Source: Clostridiales bacterium
Lineage (GTDB): Bacteria > Bacillota > Clostridia > Peptostreptococcales > Anaerovoracaceae
DNA: 14,575 nucleotides
Direction: 5' to 3'
Assembly (NCBI GenBank): GCA_009778415.1
Contig: WRJV01000305.1
Span: 1-14,575 of the forward strand
Each line of letters opens with the position of its first letter. Position 1 is the first letter of the stretch. The notes beneath the pieces were generated by a model that worked only from the letters and a program-made list of their open reading frames with translations, ran no database searches and was not told the DNA's origin. Shown here piece after piece: positions 1 to 6,662 of this stretch. Both the position numbers and the translations under genes were made by a program.

Positions 1-646
1 TGACATACCGGACATCACCGACCAGAGGCTGAGCTACAGCATCCCGGCCGGCACGACGGGCGACATCACCCTGACGGCCCACTGGCTCGAAGTGGTGGTC
101 AATCCTGACGACTTCACCATCAGCTACGTCATGAACGGCGGGACTAACGCCAGCGGCAACCCCACTTCCTACAACGCAGACAGCTCTTTCCCGATCCGCA
201 TAGCAAACCCGACCAGGTCAGGGTACGATTTCACCGGCTGGACTGTGGCTTTTGCCAATCCGGATATAGCAAATATTACAAGCTTGACAAAGAACTACAG
301 CATCCCGGCCGGCACGACGGGCGACATCACTTTGACGGCTAACTGGAAGAGTACACCCAGTACTCCCAGCACCCCCAAGAACCCTATCAGGCCTACAACG
401 CCATCCGAGAACCCTGCAATCATACCCGACAACCAGACTCCGTTGGATGACTATCCTCCGTGGAATCCCGACAGCTGGGAATACCCGCCGCTTAACATCG
501 ACGGGGGCGACATCCCTCTTGCGGATATTCCGAAGACTGGCTTTGACAGCATGCTGCTTGCCTTTGCCCTGCTCGGAGCGTCGCTGACTGCAATGCTGGC
601 GGCACTGCGCCTCAAGAGAAAAAGTTCAGGCCAAAAGGCCCAATAA
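1..646 (+). CDS. C-terminal part of a sortase-anchored InlB B-repeat surface protein (5' end outside the window)
   Basis: The reading frame is open from base 2 with no stop, so the gene starts upstream; the GTG at 92 lies inside a repeat and is not a real start. The visible protein has the end of one B-repeat (Listeria-Bacteroides repeat, Flg_new type), ending SIPAGTTGDITLTAHW, and then one full repeat with the GYDFTGW core that ends in nearly the same words. A Pro/Ser/Thr-rich stalk follows. The end is a cell-wall sorting signal: IPKTG, a hydrophobic stretch of about 20 residues, then a basic tail (RLKRK). By family knowledge this is an extracellular protein attached to peptidoglycan by a class-A-like sortase and used in adhesion. 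No sortase lies in the window. The ligand and full length cannot be seen. The adhesin at 3698-6544 ends in the same IPKTG motif, so both probably use the same sortase. Confidence 0.9.
   Translation, partial: DIPDITDQRLSYSIPAGTTGDITLTAHWLEVVVNPDDFTISYVMNGGTNASGNPTSYNADSSFPIRIANPTRSGYDFTGWTVAFANPDIANITSLTKNYSIPAGTTGDITLTANWKSTPSTPSTPKNPIRPTTPSENPAIIPDNQTPLDDYPPWNPDSWEYPPLNIDGGDIPLADIPKTGFDSMLLAFALLGASLTAMLAALRLKRKSSGQKAQ
34..330 (+). repeat. Identical 36-bp segments in adjacent B-repeats
   Basis: Bases 34-69 and 295-330 are identical over 36 bp and lie 261 bp (87 codons) apart. They encode the end of each B-repeat (YSIPAGTTGDIT). Identity at third positions over this length suggests recent unit duplication or gene conversion in the array, which presumably continues upstream. 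Confidence 0.85.
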
Positions 647-682
647 ACTGTCAGTAACTTTACATCTGAAATAGATAAGGGG

Positions 683-725
683 ACAGCAACACCGGAAGAG
701 CTCTAAGCTCGACCGGTGTTGCTGT
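683..725 (+). terminator. Strong 13-bp hairpin downstream of the surface protein gene
   Basis: The arms ACAGCAACACCGG (683-695) and CCGGTGTTGCTGT (713-725) pair perfectly. The 17-nt loop can form a further 5-bp stem (GAGCT/AGCTC). It begins 37 nt after the stop codon. The sequence after it is ATTAACTG, without a T-run, so it is not a canonical intrinsic terminator. It may end transcription or protect the mRNA 3' end. Confidence 0.5.
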
Positions 726-753
726 ATTAACTGAGGCACTCGCTTTGTTCGGC

Positions 754-797
754 AAAAAATAAAAGACGCAAGACGGTTGTTTCTATACCAACTTGCG
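754..797 (-). terminator. Intrinsic terminator of the 41-aa peptide unit
   Basis: Read on the minus strand, CGCAAG (797-792) pairs with CTTGCG (772-767), with extra partial pairing inside the loop. It is followed by TC and then TTTTATTTTTT (764-754). It sits about 50 nt after the stop of the small minus-strand gene and has the right polarity for it. Confidence 0.6.
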
Positions 798-844
798 GCC
801 TTTATGAAAGGATGATGAATTATGTTATTTAGATAATTTCTTTT

Positions 845-970
845 TTATTTGGCAACTGGGTATCTCAGCCTCACTTTGAGTTTCTTCGCCCTGAACTGTA
901 TAAATGTAAGGCCTGCCACCAAACTGACAAATAATATCGGCATGTCGCTCATTACAGTTGCGCTGCTCAT
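845..970 (-). CDS. 41-aa single-pass membrane peptide
   Basis: On the minus strand an ATG at 970 opens a 41-codon frame that stops at TAA (847-845). A strong Shine-Dalgarno, AGGGAGGAGG, ends 8 nt before the ATG (979-988). The peptide has a short polar start (MSSATVMSD), a hydrophobic segment at about residues 11-26 (PILFVSLVAGLTFIQF) and a basic tail (RAKKLKVRLR). This is a one-pass membrane layout with a positively charged end. A promoter, phased A-tracts and a terminator flank it, giving a transcript of roughly 290 nt. I do not recognise the family. The size and layout resemble small membrane toxins of type I toxin-antitoxin modules in Firmicutes, or small membrane regulators. No antitoxin RNA is evident, so function stays open. 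Confidence 0.6.
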   Translation of the reverse strand: MSSATVMSDMPILFVSLVAGLTFIQFRAKKLKVRLRYPVAK

Positions 971-1009
971 TGATAACGCCTCCTCCCTAAGATTAAGATT
1001 TTGTTTTTT

Positions 1010-1029
1010 TAGTGTTTATTAGTGTTTAT
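1010..1029. repeat. Tandem 10-bp repeat in the leader of the small gene
   Basis: TAGTGTTTAT occurs twice back to back (1010-1019 and 1020-1029). It falls between the predicted transcription start and the Shine-Dalgarno of the 41-aa gene. A 10-bp period places both copies on the same DNA face, which would suit a protein site. This may also be chance in AT-rich DNA. Confidence 0.45.
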
Positions 1030-1052
1030 GTTCTCTGTTGTCTTATATATTT

Positions 1053-1083
1053 AGTATAGAGCATCAAGCCCCTTTAATGTAAA
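1053..1083 (-). promoter_or_regulatory. Predicted sigma-A promoter of the 41-aa gene
   Basis: On the minus strand the -35 is TTTACA (1083-1078) and the -10 is TATACT (1058-1053), each one mismatch from consensus with a 19-bp spacer. Transcription would begin near 1046, giving a leader of about 75 nt. The spacer is longer than ideal. The phased A-tracts just upstream strengthen the call. Confidence 0.5.
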
Positions 1084-1088
1084 TAGGG

Positions 1089-1126
1089 TTTTTGAATTTT
1101 TTTTGAGTTTTTTTGAATTTTTTTTG
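1089..1126 (-). promoter_or_regulatory. Phased A-tracts (UP-element-like curved DNA)
   Basis: Four T-runs on the plus strand (A-runs on the minus) lie at 1089-1093, 1097-1104, 1108-1114 and 1118-1125. Their centres are 9.5 to 10.5 bp apart, close to one helical turn. The block contains a 17-bp unit repeated exactly at 1089-1105 and 1110-1126 (21-bp period). It lies immediately upstream of the -35 of the small-gene promoter, where RNA polymerase alpha subunits bind UP elements. Confidence 0.6.
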
Positions 1127-1314
1127 GTGGTAAGCTGTGAACCCACTCGTTTCAATGGGTTTCAGGATAATTTTTTTTTCGCATAGGCGTGAATTTGTCA
1201 AAAATATCACTGTTGTTACATATATTTACCTATTTTTACTACGTTATTCCTTAATGTAACTTGAAGGTTTGCGGTGTTAAACTTCAAAAAACGATATTCA
1301 TTTTTATCTTCTGT

Positions 1315-1322
1315 GGTATAAT
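1315..1322 (+). promoter_or_regulatory. Extended -10 promoter of the HD-GYP gene
   Basis: TATAAT at 1317-1322 is preceded by TG in the extended -10 position (TGGTATAAT, 1314-1322). No good -35 is visible at the proper distance, which is tolerated for extended -10 promoters. Transcription would start near 1329, leaving a leader of about 53 nt with the Shine-Dalgarno GGAGGG at 1372-1377. Confidence 0.6.
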
Positions 1323-1381
1323 GTCTATTAGCAGGTCTTGTTCTTTTTGTCTCAACAAATCGCAAAAATCTGGAGGGAATC

Positions 1382-2569
1382 ATGAAAAAAGAAGATTTGA
1401 CGCCAATCAATGCATCAACATTTTATGAAGGGATGTATATCAATGGTGATGTATATTTCAATTACGGAAAAAGCTATGTTTTATTGTGTAGGGATGTAAC
1501 CATCACGGAAGCCCTTTTGGCAAAATTCTATCAGACAGAATTAGGGATGCACGAGCTTTACGTTGAAAAAAAATACCTCGACGGCATCGTGGCCCTCAGT
1601 GCGCAGTTCCAAACGCTTCACAACGAACGCAACGAAACGTCGCCGGAAGTCCGTGTCTCGGCTGAAGAGGCGGAAAAAATCTCCAGAATGATGGCCCTGT
1701 CATTGAAAGTTACCCTGCATGAGGACTATCTGGATCTGCGGAACCGGATCGGTTCGGTCATGGATGAAATACGAAGCGCAAGAAAGGTGCCTTGGAAAGC
1801 CGCTGACGCCCTCAAAGAAGAAATCGCCACCAAAATCGAGCTGACAGACCCTGCCCTTTTGATAGAGTGCATCAACAACCTCAGATCGCCCGACGATTAC
1901 CTCAACGCCCATGCAGCCAACGTCGGCATGCTGAACGGCATGATCGGAACGTGGCTGGACCTTCCCCCGGGCGACGTGGACACATTGATAAAAACCGGGC
2001 TGCTCCATGACATCGGCAAACTCAGGATACCCGTTGACATCCTGAACAAACCCGGTCCGCTGACCGACGAAGAATTCTTAGAAGTGAAAAAGCACTCCAT
2101 GTATTCATATGAAATACTGAAGTTTTCCAGGGAAACCGACAACCGCATACTGGAAGGCGTCCTGTCTCACCACGAGCGGCTCAACGGCTCAGGTTACCCA
2201 AGCGGCATACAAGTGTCTCAGATTTCGCTGTTTGCCAGAATAACCGCTGTTTCTGACGTCTACGACGCGATGGTCGCCAAGCGCGCCTACAAAGACCGGC
2301 ATTCCCCGTTTGACATACTCGCAGAGTTTGCGTTTCACAAGTTCTCAAACCTCGACATAGGCATCGTCAACGTTTTCCTCGACAAGCTGCCGATGGCTCT
2401 GGTCGGGAAAAACGTGCTCCTGTCAGACGGGAGGACCGGTAAAGTCGTCTACGTGAACCCCTACGATTTTTCGTACCCCATCGTCGAAATCGACGGCAAG
2501 CTGCTTTCTACAAGCCCTGCCTTCAAGTGCCTCGCAATGGAGAATTTCCTTGCCACAGTAGAAGATTAG
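1382..2569 (+). CDS. HD-GYP domain protein, predicted c-di-GMP phosphodiesterase
   Basis: A 395-aa protein starting at ATG 1382, with GGAGGG 4 nt upstream of it. Residues 1-65 resemble the short N-terminal module common in clostridial HD-GYP proteins (INASTFYEGMYI then DVYFNYGK). The HD-GYP core spans about 150-335. It shows H177, the HD pair H209-D210 in LLHDIGKLRIP, H238, H263-H264 followed by the GYP motif 271-273, and D292 in SDVYDAM. These are the usual metal-binding and signature residues. Residues about 338-380 form a small beta-rich tail (VLLSDGRTGKVVYVN). There is no receiver domain, transmembrane segment or signal peptide, so it is cytoplasmic. By family knowledge it should hydrolyse cyclic di-GMP to pGpG or GMP. 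The Glu usually seen nine residues before the first His is Arg168 here, so metal content may differ. It stands alone and converges with the M20 gene. Confidence 0.9.
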   Translation: MKKEDLTPINASTFYEGMYINGDVYFNYGKSYVLLCRDVTITEALLAKFYQTELGMHELYVEKKYLDGIVALSAQFQTLHNERNETSPEVRVSAEEAEKISRMMALSLKVTLHEDYLDLRNRIGSVMDEIRSARKVPWKAADALKEEIATKIELTDPALLIECINNLRSPDDYLNAHAANVGMLNGMIGTWLDLPPGDVDTLIKTGLLHDIGKLRIPVDILNKPGPLTDEEFLEVKKHSMYSYEILKFSRETDNRILEGVLSHHERLNGSGYPSGIQVSQISLFARITAVSDVYDAMVAKRAYKDRHSPFDILAEFAFHKFSNLDIGIVNVFLDKLPMALVGKNVLLSDGRTGKVVYVNPYDFSYPIVEIDGKLLSTSPAFKCLAMENFLATVED

Positions 2570-2574
2570 CGGCT

Positions 2575-2590
2575 TTGTTGCGGGCGACAA
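2575..2590. terminator. Small hairpin between convergent genes
   Basis: TTGTTG (2575-2580) and CGACAA (2585-2590) pair over 6 bp with one G-T wobble and a CGGG loop. It lies in the 35-bp gap between the convergent HD-GYP and M20 stop codons. No T-run follows on either strand, so this is a weak candidate. Confidence 0.2.
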
Positions 2591-2604
2591 TCCACGTTGG
2601 CAGC

Positions 2605-3717
2605 TTAAATGGCGGCTACGCGCTTGTAAACCTCAACCGCCGTTTCTATCAGGCTGTCGTCAAAGTCGTAGCCTTCTGTACAGAGGTCCGGAACATCGCC
2701 GGCGCCGATGAAGAAATTCGCGCCGTCGATCAGTTTCGTATAATGCCCGAAATCTTCTGAGCCCCTTAATGGTTCATTCATATCGATGTACTCGTACCCG
2801 CAGTTTTTGCATGCTTTTCTGATTTTTTCGACGCTGCCGCTGCAGTTCGCAGTCTCGGGGAAAGCGTCTGAGTAAGATATCTCAATATCGAGGTTGCCAG
2901 CTAAGCTGAGTTTCGTTGCAACAGATATCAGTTCCTTGACAATCGCATCCAGTTCATATTCGTACTGCCCCCTGCACGTAAAACATATTTCTGCTTCGCC
3001 CGGAGAAGTGTTGAAGTTTCTATCGCCCAGCTTAATGTGTACAATTGTACACTGAACCAGCCCGTAGTATTGATCCCCTGCAAGCATGTCCGGCACGTAC
3101 TGCACGATCTTGGCCGCTGTTTGGGCAGGGTTCCTTCCGTTTTCAGGTATGCTGGCATGGGACGTCGCACCGATCAGTTTCACGCTGACGCCCTTCGATG
3201 CACAGTTTATCGTCCCTTCCCTTGCCGCGATTGCACCGTATGGGTATTCCGGCATGTTCTGAAAGGAGAACATTTCCTCTATGCCGCGTTCCCGTATCAG
3301 TTCACAGCACTCGGTTGCCCCGATCCCGGTTTCCCCTGCATGCTGGAACAGGAAATACACGTCCCTAGGTGCGCCGTGACGGCTTGTTTCAACGGCAAAA
3401 GCAGCCAGCGAAGCGCAGTGGCCGTCATTGCCCCATTTGTGCGACGCTTCTGTGTTTTCCGAATGGTACGGCAAGCTGCAGTCCTCTGACAGGGCGATGG
3501 CGTCCATGCAAGCCCGGAACGCGATGCCCGGCCCATCTGCCCCGGACTTGTAAATCGCGTAGAACCAGGGTCCCCTGTCCACCAGCTCCAGCTCTGTGTG
3601 CTTTTCCAGGAATTCCATGATGAGCTGTTTTGTCTGCACCTCTTGGTTGGCAAGCTCCGGGTGCCTGTGCAGCTCGTGCCGAAGCTCAACAGCTAGATCA
3701 TTGATTTCTTTTTCCAA
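2605..3717 (-). CDS. M20-family amidohydrolase homologue with degenerate metal site
   Basis: A 370-aa cytoplasmic protein of the M20D amidohydrolase fold (hippurate/IAA-amino-acid hydrolase type, compared from memory with proteins such as YxeP). It keeps ELRHELHRHPEL near the N-terminus, FRACMDAI (68-74), the dimerisation domain with SHASIPENGRNP (186-197) and GSEDFGHY (319-326). The metal site does not match the family. The usual C-G-H-D-G-H reads W95-G-N97-D-G-H100, the catalytic Glu of the EE pair is Gly128 (E129 kept), the His of the H-x-x-P motif is Gln153, and the late ligand His is Cys346. So it is either not a standard metallohydrolase or has a changed chemistry. The start is TTG at 3717, chosen because AGGAGG sits 5 nt upstream (3723-3728). 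That site lies inside the adhesin gene and the two frames overlap by 20 bp, which points to translational coupling. Confidence 0.8.
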   Translation of the reverse strand: MEKEINDLAVELRHELHRHPELANQEVQTKQLIMEFLEKHTELELVDRGPWFYAIYKSGADGPGIAFRACMDAIALSEDCSLPYHSENTEASHKWGNDGHCASLAAFAVETSRHGAPRDVYFLFQHAGETGIGATECCELIRERGIEEMFSFQNMPEYPYGAIAAREGTINCASKGVSVKLIGATSHASIPENGRNPAQTAAKIVQYVPDMLAGDQYYGLVQCTIVHIKLGDRNFNTSPGEAEICFTCRGQYEYELDAIVKELISVATKLSLAGNLDIEISYSDAFPETANCSGSVEKIRKACKNCGYEYIDMNEPLRGSEDFGHYTKLIDGANFFIGAGDVPDLCTEGYDFDDSLIETAVEVYKRVAAI

Positions 3718-6544
3718 TTTTACCTCCTCGGGCTATTGCCCATGCCGCTATTATCATAAGTAAAAAGTATATTGCCAGCCCGTCTGCCGCTCCCGTTTTC
3801 GGGATGCTGTCGTCTCCGTACATCGCGCCCTGCGGTGCGCCGTCGTCGCCCAAGTTTGCATAGTCGGTAGTGTCGATCCCCGGATAATCGCCGGCCGTGC
3901 CTATGACCGTGCCAGTGTCTGCCGTAATCTCCGCATTCGGTCCAACCGGCGCACTGGGTGTGTCTGAAGGTTTGTCTGAGGGCTCGGCAGCTACAGGAGT
4001 TTCGGGCTTGTGAATCACGGTGCGCGTCGCAGCTGCGGCATTTCTGAATACCACTTTTGCAGTGTCGCCTGATAAGTGAAACGCCTCTGTCCTGCCGCCA
4101 GCGTTCACCGGTTTTTCTTTGCCCGAGTCGATCGCATATGTGGCAGTGTACCCAGTTTCGGGCACTTCGCAAATCATGTACTCCCCTGGCGGCAAATTTT
4201 TTATCACCGCTGTCTCGCCGTCCTTCAGCCAGACGACAGTCGGGTTGTTGTTCCAGTCCACGGAGATCCTCCCCTCCGGGATGCCCTCGATAAAATCATA
4301 AGACAGCGGCAATGGGTAGCTGTCCAGGTCCAATGCACTGTTCGTGTAGAGCACTTGGAAGCTGAAAGGCTGGTTTTTGCTGCTTGCCGATGCGTTTCCG
4401 TCGACTTTTTTGCTCAATTCAAGGCTGGATTCCGGATAATCCGTGTTGGAAATCACCATCATGTAAAAATCCCCCGGCACCACCTCGAATTCGCTTGTGG
4501 TGTAATACCCGCCCTCAAGCGCCCAGCCCTCAGCGATGTTTGACTCCACTGTAGCTTCCCAGTCCAAATCCCCTTTGTAGTGCATGTGGACGATGGAATA
4601 GGCCGGCGAATAGCCTGCTCCGGGATTAATTTCTGCAACCCGGTATTTGTATTCCGGGTCAAGCTCTATGCTTGCCATGTCGTTTGATTTGATGCTGAAC
4701 GTGCCGGCAGCAAGGCTCGGGTCGGTGTTGCTGACATCTGTGCTGCTTTCGAAAACGCTCCTTAAGTCAAGGGGGCTCCCAGGAAAATCCGCATTTTTGT
4801 CAGCATATTCGATCTTGAACGAAAAGGGGTCTTCGGCATATCTCACCGCGTTGCCCTCCGAATCAAGGTCATAGGCGATTTTTGTCACATAAAGCTGCGT
4901 TTTCGGCACTTCCTTCTTGTTTATAAATGTTACCATAGCAAGCCCGTCTACGTCAATGTCCATTTTGAACGCGCTGGTCCTCGTCCCTGGCAGCGTCAGC
5001 TTGAGCGGTATGCCAAGCGTGTCTGCAATGTCTATCTTGTATTCTGTCGTGTAGCCGCCCGGCTGGCCCACCTCTTCAATCCAGTAAAACTTGTCTGCAG
5101 GCAAACCTGTGATTTCAACCCAGCCTTCCTCCGTCTCGATTGTATTGTTTTCGGTATTGACCCTGCCTTTAGCTGGAAGTACGAAACCATCGTTCAGCAG
5201 GACCTGTGCCGCTGTGCTGAAATCGTTTGACGCGGACGTGTACAAGCGAAATGCGAATTCATCGCCGAGACCGCCGTTTTCAACTTCTTTTACTAGATAT
5301 ATGTCCCCTGTTACCGTAACATCCGTATTCAATACGTCCATGGCATAAAGGTCAATTTCCATGCCGTCGCCTGCACCGCCGACAAAAGCCTGGACTTCCT
5401 CCCACTCCTGTACGCCGTTGCCGCCAGGGGTGCAATAAACAAACGTTATGGGCGTCCCTTCAAGCAGGGGTATCTTGGCTGCTTTTGCCATGGCTGTTAT
5501 CTTTAGATTTTTCTCGTCCGCACGCAAAGTCGGTATCTCCAAATAAAAATCATCGCTCTCTAAGCCGTTGCCTGCGCCGAAAACCTGCCCGTCCAGGCAT
5601 TGCTCTATGCTGCTTGTTCCATAAACGATCCCTGTATCTAGTGGCAAATGTGCACTGTCAACGAACTTGATGTCATCTGCGTTAATGCCGGCAGCGGTTA
5701 AGTATATTTGGCTCAGCTCGAAAGGCCCGTTGCTTCCGCTCGGCAAGTTTTCCAGTTTCGCATTGACGCGCAGCGGCCCGTAATAGTATGGGCCCGTGCC
5801 TGTCAGTTCTGCCCCCTCTTTGCCGACTATCTCAAGAGACAGGCTTGTCGCCTTAAGCGCTGTGAGTTTTTTCGCCCTCGCGTCGCTCACCAGCGCATCG
5901 GCCAAATCATCCATAGTCTTTCTTTGTGCAGGTTTTGAGTCAAGGCTGGTCTTCAGTATAACTATGCTGTCTGCCATGACAATTCTCCATACTGCGATTT
6001 TCGTAGCCATAAGGGCTATCGTTTTGTCTATCGCGCCTATCTTCGGATAGGCTTTGTTGAGCCTCGCCACGCTTTCGTCGCTTATGTAGTCGTCGCTTAA
6101 AAAATCTCCCCTGTAACCGTTAAGCACTATCCATGCTACTTCATCGTAGTAGGTCTGCATGGCGCTTGACATCGCCCAAGGTGCGGCAACAGTGTAGTTT
6201 TGCACCGTGTCGAGGGTCGAACCGTTGTCCCATACGGATACCGCATTCGCATTTGAGTGAAACGCAACAAACGGGTCCGCGCAGTATATCTGCCCCGAGA
6301 CAATTTCCTGATCCGGGATTACGCACCCGCCGATGGGGACGTCGCCTGTCTGCCCCCATACGTCCCCGCTCGGATAGTGCCCTGTGTAGGTGATCTGTAT
6401 GTTGTCGAAATACCTCAGAGCGACTGTGTACATAGGGTCTGGGTCGTCAGCGTATGCAGTCCCGAAAAACCCTCCTGCCGGTACCAGGGCAGCAACAACC
6501 ACAAGCAATGCAATGCATAGAGAAAAAACCTTCCTTTTCATCAT
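3698..6544 (-). CDS. Sortase-anchored adhesin with thioester-like domain and three CnaB-type domains
   Basis: A 948-aa secreted protein. Residues 1-32 are a signal peptide ending ATAYAD-like (FFGTAYA/DD). Residues about 38-225 match the TQXA/thioester domain: the Cys side is IYCADP (C88), but the TQxAxW side reads ATKIAVW, with Lys182 in place of Gln. A linking beta region follows to about 405. Then come three CnaB/SpaA-like domains at about 408-545, 548-702 and 706-838. Each shows an isopeptide-type Lys, Glu and Asn: K419/E490 or E491/N542, K555/E638/N700, and K712 or K713/E793/N835. A Pro/Ser/Asp-rich stalk leads to IPKTG (914-918), a hydrophobic segment and a basic tail for sortase anchoring. 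Two ATGs open the frame (6544 and 6541); two GGAGG motifs (6547-6551 and 6555-6559) make either plausible. It lies 118 bp after the M28 gene and is probably co-expressed with the overlapping M20 gene. Confidence 0.88.
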   Translation of the reverse strand: MMKRKVFSLCIALLVVVAALVPAGGFFGTAYADDPDPMYTVALRYFDNIQITYTGHYPSGDVWGQTGDVPIGGCVIPDQEIVSGQIYCADPFVAFHSNANAVSVWDNGSTLDTVQNYTVAAPWAMSSAMQTYYDEVAWIVLNGYRGDFLSDDYISDESVARLNKAYPKIGAIDKTIALMATKIAVWRIVMADSIVILKTSLDSKPAQRKTMDDLADALVSDARAKKLTALKATSLSLEIVGKEGAELTGTGPYYYGPLRVNAKLENLPSGSNGPFELSQIYLTAAGINADDIKFVDSAHLPLDTGIVYGTSSIEQCLDGQVFGAGNGLESDDFYLEIPTLRADEKNLKITAMAKAAKIPLLEGTPITFVYCTPGGNGVQEWEEVQAFVGGAGDGMEIDLYAMDVLNTDVTVTGDIYLVKEVENGGLGDEFAFRLYTSASNDFSTAAQVLLNDGFVLPAKGRVNTENNTIETEEGWVEITGLPADKFYWIEEVGQPGGYTTEYKIDIADTLGIPLKLTLPGTRTSAFKMDIDVDGLAMVTFINKKEVPKTQLYVTKIAYDLDSEGNAVRYAEDPFSFKIEYADKNADFPGSPLDLRSVFESSTDVSNTDPSLAAGTFSIKSNDMASIELDPEYKYRVAEINPGAGYSPAYSIVHMHYKGDLDWEATVESNIAEGWALEGGYYTTSEFEVVPGDFYMMVISNTDYPESSLELSKKVDGNASASSKNQPFSFQVLYTNSALDLDSYPLPLSYDFIEGIPEGRISVDWNNNPTVVWLKDGETAVIKNLPPGEYMICEVPETGYTATYAIDSGKEKPVNAGGRTEAFHLSGDTAKVVFRNAAAATRTVIHKPETPVAAEPSDKPSDTPSAPVGPNAEITADTGTVIGTAGDYPGIDTTDYANLGDDGAPQGAMYGDDSIPKTGAADGLAIYFLLMIIAAWAIARGGKIGKRNQ

Positions 6545-6559
6545 AACCTCCGTTCCTCC
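6545..6559 (-). promoter_or_regulatory. Double Shine-Dalgarno before the adhesin start
   Basis: On the minus strand GGAGG occurs twice, at 6559-6555 and 6551-6547, ahead of tandem ATG codons. The distal one is 10 nt from the first ATG. The proximal one is 2 nt from the first ATG and 5 nt from the second. A short CTCC-T7-GGAG hairpin just upstream could cover the distal site. Confidence 0.45.
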
Positions 6560-6662
6560 AAAAAAAGGAGCTACATCTCAATCGTTTGAAATTAAGACAT
6601 AACCCCTTTTTATTGAACTAATCGCTGCTTTTGACTGCTATGCTGTTATCGCGTTATAGCGG

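Noticed and set aside
1140..1179. AACCCA/TGGGTT hairpin with a nearby T9 run as terminator
   Set aside because: The T-run starts 9 nt after the stem, too far for an intrinsic terminator, and no nearby plus-strand gene needs it.
1216..1410. 64-codon minus-strand frame over the HD-GYP start
   Set aside because: It overlaps the extended -10 promoter and ribosome site of the HD-GYP gene and has no ribosome site of its own.
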